Positions 6,039 to 10,392 of a stretch of 10,392 nt of DNA are shown piece by piece. The position numbers and the translations under genes are program-made. How positions within the stretch are numbered: the stretch's first letter is position 1; each line of letters opens with the position of its first letter. The notes under the pieces are model-generated. The model made no database searches and was not told the origin of the DNA. It saw only the letters and a program-made list of their open reading frames with translations. Source of the DNA: CAIWHR01 sp040007035 (GTDB lineage Bacteria > Pseudomonadota > Gammaproteobacteria > Burkholderiales > Casimicrobiaceae); the NCBI GenBank assembly GCA_040007035.1, contig JBDTVU010000122.1, forward strand, positions 1 through 10,392, in the 5' to 3' direction.

Positions 6039-7085
6039 ATGCAACGCGGAATCGTCTACGCCCTGACCGCCGCGGTGCTGTTCGGCGCCAGCACGCCGCT
6101 CGCCAAGCGCCTGGTCGGGAACATCCACCCGCTGGTGCTGGCCGGATTGCTGTATGCCGGTTCCGGCGGCGGGCTCGCACTGGTGCTGGCGGCGCGCAAG
6201 CTGCGCGCCGGTGCTGGCCTTGCCATCCGCTGGCCCGCCGCGCGGGACCTGCCGTGGCTGGCCGGCGCGATCCTGCTCGGCGGCGTCGCCGGTCCGGTGC
6301 TGCTGATGGTCGGGCTCACCACCAGCCACGCGGCTACGGCCTCGCTGCTGCTCAATCTCGAGGCGGTGCTCACGGCGCTGCTGGCGTGGGTCGTGTTTCG
6401 CGAGAACGTCGACGTTCGGATTGCGCTTGGCATGGCCCTCATCATTGCCGGCGGCGGCGTACTGTCGTGGGCGCCGGAGGCCGGCGCGATCAGCCGCGGT
6501 TCGCTGTTCGTCGCCGCCGCCTGCCTCTGCTGGGCGCTGGACAACAACCTGACCCGAATTGTCTCCTCGAACGATGCGGTGGTGATCGCAGGATTGAAGG
6601 GAGTGGTCGCCGGGACCGTGACGCTTGCCGCCGCAACGGCACTCGGCCATCCGCTGCCGGCACCGGGGGAGATCGTCGCGGCGGCGCTGGTCGGGTTCTT
6701 CGGTTACGGGGTGAGCCTCGCGCTGTTCGTGCTCGCGCTGCGCCATCTGGGCACGGCACGCACCGGCGCCTATTTCTCGGTGGCACCGTTCTTCGGCACC
6801 GCGCTCGCCGTGCTGGTCCTGCACGATCCAGTGACGCCGCAGCTCGCGGCCGCCGGCTTGCTGATGGCCGTCGGGGTGTGGCTGCACCTCACCGAGCGGC
6901 ACGAGCACGAGCATGCGCACGACGCGGAGGTGCATGTGCATTCGCACCGCCACGATCTGCACCACCGGCACGAGCACGACTTCGCCTGGGACGGCGCCGA
7001 GCCGCACGCGCATCCGCACGTTCACCCGGCGACGACACATCGGCACCCGCACTTCCCCGATATCGACCACCGGCACCCGCACTGA
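6039..7085 (+). CDS. EamA/DMT-family transporter with a histidine-rich C-terminal tail
   Basis: This is a ten-helix drug/metabolite transporter superfamily protein (two EamA repeats), residues 1-285. Repeat 1 runs from 'GIVYALTAAVLFGASTPLAKRL' to 'GMALIIAGGGVLSW'. Repeat 2 runs from 'GSLFVAAACLCWALDNNLTR' to 'AAGLLMAVGVWLHLTE'. Family members export or import diverse small solutes, so the fold does not give the substrate. Unusually, residues 288-348 form a polar tail with 22 His in HxH, HRH and HPH patterns, probably cytoplasmic or periplasmic metal-binding sequence. Its position, divergent from nikR and beside a NiCoT permease, suggests a role with Ni2+, Co2+ or another transition metal, perhaps export or buffering. 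The ATG at 6039 is chosen because the first helix begins there. The open frame extends upstream to 5880, but those residues are Arg/Pro-rich and run into the divergent nikR gene. No clear ribosome binding site is visible. Confidence 0.85.
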   Translation: MQRGIVYALTAAVLFGASTPLAKRLVGNIHPLVLAGLLYAGSGGGLALVLAARKLRAGAGLAIRWPAARDLPWLAGAILLGGVAGPVLLMVGLTTSHAATASLLLNLEAVLTALLAWVVFRENVDVRIALGMALIIAGGGVLSWAPEAGAISRGSLFVAAACLCWALDNNLTRIVSSNDAVVIAGLKGVVAGTVTLAAATALGHPLPAPGEIVAAALVGFFGYGVSLALFVLALRHLGTARTGAYFSVAPFFGTALAVLVLHDPVTPQLAAAGLLMAVGVWLHLTERHEHEHAHDAEVHVHSHRHDLHHRHEHDFAWDGAEPHAHPHVHPATTHRHPHFPDIDHRHPH

Positions 7086-7159
7086 CGCGCCTCCCCGCGC
7101 TCAGCCACCGTGCCGAACCCGAAGCCGTGGATCACGACCGGACCTGGTGGCTGCCGCCC

Positions 7160-8029
7160 TCAACGCACTTCGGCGATCAGCTCCCCGATCATCGCTTCGG
7201 CCCGTGCGAGGTAGCCGGCGCCGAAGAGGTTCAGGTGGTTCAGCACGTGGTAGAGGTTGTACAGCGTGCGCCGGACCGGGTAGCCGGCGTCGGCAGGCCA
7301 CAGCTCGTGGTACGCGGCGAAGAACGAGTCGTCGAAGCCGCCGAAGAGCTCCGCCATCGCGATGTCGGTTTCGCGGTCGCCGAAATAGCAGGCGGGGTCG
7401 AAGATCACCGGCTCGCCGCGGGCGAGCCGCGCCGCGTTGCCGGACCACAGGTCGCCGTGGACGAGCGACGGCATCGGCGTGTGGCCGTCGAGCATCGCCG
7501 GAACGCGCTCCAGCAGCAGGTCGCCGGCGAGGTTGAGCGTTCTGTGGCCGTGGCGCCGCGCGAGCCGAAGCTGCGGCGCGATCCGGCAGTCGCGGAAGAA
7601 CTCGGCCCAGTCGCCGCACCACGCGTTCGACTGTGGCGTCGTGCCGATCGTGTTGTCGCGGTACCAGCCGAACTGGTCGGAGGTCGTCTTGTGCAACTGC
7701 GCGAGCGCGCGGCCGAGCGTCGCGTCGCGGCCGCCGGAGACGAGGTCCAGCCACTCGAGCGCAAGAAACGAAATGCCGTGCGCCTTGCCGCAGGCCGCCG
7801 GCACCGGGACCCGGATCGCCTTCGCCTGCGCCAGCTCGCGCAAGCCGTCGGCCTCTGCCTGCAGCATCGGCAGCTTCGACGCGACGTTCGCCTTGACGAA
7901 GTAGGAGGCGCCGGCAACGTCGACGCGCCACAGCTCGTGGAGCGAACTGCCGCCCAGCGACACCCAATGCGGCGTGCCGGCGTCGCCGCCGATCATCGCC
8001 ATCACGCCGCCGCGCCAGGCGCTCGCCAT
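7160..8029 (-). CDS. Fructosamine kinase / ketosamine-3-kinase family protein
   Basis: The family (FN3K; bacterial YniA) has an aminoglycoside phosphotransferase-like fold. Characterised members phosphorylate ketosamines such as fructoselysine or ribuloselysine on glycated proteins, so that the sugar falls off (deglycation). The 289 residues show the family motifs in order: 'FVKAN' with the ATP-binding Lys46; a Glu in 'LQAEADGLREL' (57-66); 'FGWYRDNTIGTTPQSNAW' (120-137), matching the FG-x-D-N-x-IG-x-x-x-Q-N signature; the catalytic loop 'HGDLWSGN' (191-198) with Asp193; and 'DPACYFGDRETD' (211-222) with the metal-binding Asp211. It starts 6 bp after the VWA gene stop on the same strand and lacks its own clear ribosome binding site, so translation is probably coupled. 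The natural substrate of most bacterial members is unknown. A role in repair of glycated proteins is known for the family, not shown for this gene. Confidence 0.9.
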   Translation of the reverse strand: MASAWRGGVMAMIGGDAGTPHWVSLGGSSLHELWRVDVAGASYFVKANVASKLPMLQAEADGLRELAQAKAIRVPVPAACGKAHGISFLALEWLDLVSGGRDATLGRALAQLHKTTSDQFGWYRDNTIGTTPQSNAWCGDWAEFFRDCRIAPQLRLARRHGHRTLNLAGDLLLERVPAMLDGHTPMPSLVHGDLWSGNAARLARGEPVIFDPACYFGDRETDIAMAELFGGFDDSFFAAYHELWPADAGYPVRRTLYNLYHVLNHLNLFGAGYLARAEAMIGELIAEVR

Positions 8030-8035
8030 CGACGG

Positions 8036-9211
8036 TCAGTGCCGCAGCGCGTCGATGCCGCGGGCGACGCCGTCGAGCGTGAGCGGATACATCCGGGGGC
8101 CGAGGAGCTGAAGCAGGATCTGCGTCGAGCGCGTGTACTCCCAGCCGCGCGCCGGCTCGGGGTTCCACCAGATGACGCGCCGGAAGTGGTCAAAGATGCG
8201 CTTCAGCCACGCAGCGCCCGGCTCGTCGTTCATGTACTCGACGCTGCCGCCGGCCTGCACGATCTCGTACGGGCTCATCGCCGCGTCGCCGACGAAGATC
8301 GCCTTCCAGTCGGGGCCGTACTTGTGCAGGATGTCCCACACGTCGACGCGCTCGTGGCGGCGGCGCACATTGTCGCGCCAGACGTGGTCGTAGACGCAAT
8401 TGTGGAAGTAGAAGTGCTCGAGGTGGCGGAACTCGGTCCTCGCCGCCGAGAACAGCTCCTCGCAGGCCTGCACGTGCGGGTCCATCGAGCCGCCGACGTC
8501 GAGGAACAAAAGCACCTTGACCCGGTTGCGCCGCTCGGGGACGAGGTGGAGGTCGAGCCAGCCGGCGTTCCTCGCCGTGCCCTCGATCGTGCCGTCGAGG
8601 TCGAGCTCCTCGGGCACACCCTCGCGCGCGAAGCGGCGGAGCTTGCGCAGCGCGACCTTGAGATTGCGCGTGTTGAGCTCGACATCGCCGTCGAGGTTGC
8701 GGAAGCTGCGCTCGTCCCAGACCTTGACGGCGCTCCGCGCGCCGCTGCCCTGCTGGCCGATGCGGATGCCTTCGGGATTGAAACCGTACGCGCCGAACGG
8801 GCTGGTGCCGCCGGTGCCGATCCACTTCGAGCCGCCGGCGTGACGCTCCTTCTGCTCCTCCAGGCGCTTGCGGAACGTCTCCATCAGCTTGTCCCAGCCG
8901 CCGAGCGCCTCGACCTTCTTCCTGTCCTCGTCGGTCAGCAGGCGCTCGAACTCCTTGCGCAGCCATTCCTCGGGAATTTCGGCGCGGATGTCGAACACCG
9001 CGTCGACGCCCTTGAAGTACGTTCCGAACGCGAGGTCGTAGCGGTCATACTGCGCCTCGTCCTTGATCAGCGTAGCGCGGGCGAGGTGGTAGAAGTCGTC
9101 GAGCGAGAGCGACACGACGTTCGCCTCCAGCGCCTCCAGCAGCGTCAGGAACTCGCGCGTCGACACCGGCAGCCGCGCCGATTTCAGATGGAGGAAGAAG
9201 TCGATCAGCAT
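8036..9211 (-). CDS. CoxE-like VWA (von Willebrand factor A) domain protein
   Basis: VWA proteins of this type work with MoxR-family AAA+ ATPases as chaperone-like pairs that mature or remodel target complexes; CoxD/CoxE of carbon monoxide dehydrogenase is a known example. The 391-residue protein has an N-terminal helical part beginning 'MLIDFFLHLKSARLPVSTREFLTLLEAL', then a Lys/Glu-rich helix (about 92-125). A Gly-rich linker follows (132-157), then a C-terminal VWA domain from about 228. The metal site (MIDAS) reads DVGGSMD at 238-244, that is DxGxS rather than the canonical DxSxS; the 'FVGDAAMSPYEI' stretch (306-317) fits the third MIDAS loop. The start is supported by family-like N-terminal sequence, yet only 2 bp separate the ATG from an inverted-repeat element and no ribosome binding site is visible. 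The ATPase partner is encoded upstream, separated by an acetyltransferase gene. The client complex is unknown. Confidence 0.88.
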   Translation of the reverse strand: MLIDFFLHLKSARLPVSTREFLTLLEALEANVVSLSLDDFYHLARATLIKDEAQYDRYDLAFGTYFKGVDAVFDIRAEIPEEWLRKEFERLLTDEDRKKVEALGGWDKLMETFRKRLEEQKERHAGGSKWIGTGGTSPFGAYGFNPEGIRIGQQGSGARSAVKVWDERSFRNLDGDVELNTRNLKVALRKLRRFAREGVPEELDLDGTIEGTARNAGWLDLHLVPERRNRVKVLLFLDVGGSMDPHVQACEELFSAARTEFRHLEHFYFHNCVYDHVWRDNVRRRHERVDVWDILHKYGPDWKAIFVGDAAMSPYEIVQAGGSVEYMNDEPGAAWLKRIFDHFRRVIWWNPEPARGWEYTRSTQILLQLLGPRMYPLTLDGVARGIDALRH

Positions 9212-9213
9212 GC

Positions 9214-9298
9214 GAAAGTAGGGTCAGACTCGACTTTTCGTCGTCGTTCGATCGTTGCCGCGGGCGCTCATTGAATAGTCGAGTCTGACCCTACTTTC
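9214..9298. repeat. 85-bp element with perfect 22-bp inverted repeats (MITE/REP-like)
   Basis: The left arm (9214-9235, containing GTAGGGTCAGACTCGAC) is the exact reverse complement of the right arm (9277-9298); 41 bp lie between. The element fills almost the whole gap between the acetyltransferase and VWA genes. Its right arm supplies the last codons and TAG stop (9291-9293) of the acetyltransferase, and its left arm ends 2 bp from the VWA ATG. The long perfect arms point to a small mobile element (MITE or REP/BIME type) rather than a chance dyad. I see no target-site duplication and no T-run, so it is not an ordinary terminator, although the transcript would fold into a very stable hairpin inside the operon. 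No second copy is present in this window. Confidence 0.8.
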
Positions 9299-9878
9299 CA
9301 AGCCGCCAGACGAGATTCCGCTTCGCCGCCGGCCACTCGGCGGCGACGATGCTGAACACGACGGTGTCGCGCAGGCTGCCGTCGGGCAGGCGCTGGTGGT
9401 TGCGCAGAATGCCGTCCTGCTTCGCGCCCAACCGCGCGATCGCCTCGCGCGACGCGAAGTTGAAGAAGTGGGTGCGAAACTCGACGGCGATGCAGTCGAG
9501 CGCCTCGAAGGCGTGGGTCAGCAGCAGCAACTTCGCCTCGGTGTTGATCGCCGTCCGCTGGACGCGTTTCGCGTGCCAGGTGTGACCGATCTCCAGCCGG
9601 CGGTTCGCCGCGTCGACGTTGAAATAGCGCGTGCTGCCGACGATGTCGCCGGTTGCCGCCTCGCGGATGACGAATGGCATGGCGCTTTGCTTGTCGCGCA
9701 TCTCGAGCGCCGCGTCGATCCACGCCGCCGTCCGCTCCGGCGTCGGAACGCTCGTGTACCAGAGCGTCCACAGCTCGCCGTCGGCCGCCGCGGCCTTGAC
9801 CCCGGCCTCGTGCCCGCGTGCCAGCGGCTCCAGCATCACGTGCCGGCCGCGCAGCTCGACGGGCGCGACGATCATCAT
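9291..9878 (-). CDS. GNAT-family N-acetyltransferase (RimJ/RimL-like)
   Basis: This family transfers acetyl from acetyl-CoA to an amine of a protein, peptide or small molecule. The 195-residue protein has the GNAT order of the COG1670 (RimJ/RimL) type. It opens with 'VELRGRHVMLEPLARGHEAG' (7-26), then beta strands 'MPFVIREAATGDIVGSTRYFNV' (67-88). 'RRLEIGHTWHAKRVQRTAINTEAKLLLLTHAFE' (93-125) holds the acetyl-CoA-binding region ('Q-R-T-A-I-N' in place of Q-x-x-G-x-G/A), and 'FFNFASREAIARLGAKQDGILRN' (138-160) is the typical 'N-x-x-S-x-x-x-x-x-K-x-G' motif. The start ATG (9876-9878; a second ATG follows at once) lies 1 bp after the MoxR gene stop, so the two are co-translated. Its stop codon lies within the inverted-repeat element, so the C-terminus may have been altered by the insertion. 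The substrate is unknown; the MoxR/VWA proteins are conceivable targets. Confidence 0.87.
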   Translation of the reverse strand: MMIVAPVELRGRHVMLEPLARGHEAGVKAAAADGELWTLWYTSVPTPERTAAWIDAALEMRDKQSAMPFVIREAATGDIVGSTRYFNVDAANRRLEIGHTWHAKRVQRTAINTEAKLLLLTHAFEALDCIAVEFRTHFFNFASREAIARLGAKQDGILRNHQRLPDGSLRDTVVFSIVAAEWPAAKRNLVWRLGK

Positions 9879-9879
9879 G

Positions 9880-10392
<513 letters not shown>

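Noticed and set aside
6924..7083. Repetitive CAC/CAT-rich DNA at the end of the DMT gene, considered as a nucleotide repeat or CRISPR-like array
   Set aside because: The pattern is explained by His codons in an open reading frame; unit lengths are irregular and there are no spacers.
7103..7152. AGCCACC/GGTGGCT inverted repeat between the convergent DMT and kinase genes, considered as a terminator
   Set aside because: The 7-bp arms are separated by 36 bp and there is no T-run on either strand.
6254..9274. A 1006-codon plus-strand open frame across the DMT, kinase and VWA genes
   Set aside because: It is Arg/Ala-rich with no recognisable domain and runs antisense or out of frame to genes with clear motifs. 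Long shadow frames are normal at this GC content.

Overview
The window is about 10.4 kb of high-GC DNA, densely coding, and reads like a chromosome segment of a beta-proteobacterium (Burkholderiales/Rhodocyclales type). This lineage call is an inference from GC content, protein family flavour and gene layout; no rRNA or tRNA marker is present. Ten protein-coding genes are supported, two of them cut by the window edges. I see no rRNA, tRNA, CRISPR array, integrase or transposase gene.

Region 1 (1-296, minus): the N-terminal part of an exported PCu(A)C-type periplasmic copper chaperone. Region 2 (about 525-4470, plus): a TRAP transporter operon (dctP-dctQ-dctM) followed by a TauD/TfdA-type Fe(II)/2-oxoglutarate dioxygenase. 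A candidate promoter and a TTGGT-N3-ACCA palindrome of the FadR/GntR operator type lie upstream of dctP. A strong intrinsic terminator sits between dctP and dctQ, which should keep the binding protein more abundant than the membrane subunits. The simplest reading is that the transporter imports an organic acid or sulfonate that the dioxygenase then attacks.

Region 3 (4507-7085): a nickel/cobalt homeostasis block. A NiCoT-family permease and the nickel-responsive repressor NikR lie on the minus strand. Between them is a 28-bp dyad, GTAGGA-N16-TCCTAC, with exactly the half-site spacing of the E. coli NikR operator. Divergent from nikR is an EamA/DMT transporter whose C-terminal tail holds 22 histidines in 61 residues, suggesting that it too handles a transition metal.

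Region 4 (7160-10392, minus): a compact cluster read as MoxR-type AAA+ ATPase (partial), GNAT acetyltransferase, CoxE-like VWA protein, then fructosamine-kinase-family protein. MoxR ATPases and VWA proteins are known partners in maturation or remodelling of protein complexes. Here the pair is split by the acetyltransferase gene and by an 85-bp element with perfect 22-bp inverted repeats. That element supplies the acetyltransferase stop codon and ends 2 bp before the VWA start codon, leaving that gene without a visible ribosome binding site.

The most noteworthy points are the NikR box with the His-tailed transporter, the inverted-repeat element inside the MoxR/VWA operon, and the regulatory layout of the TRAP-dioxygenase operon. 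No wholly unknown system is demonstrated; the nickel block and the MoxR-GNAT-VWA-kinase cluster are the best candidates for under-described biology.
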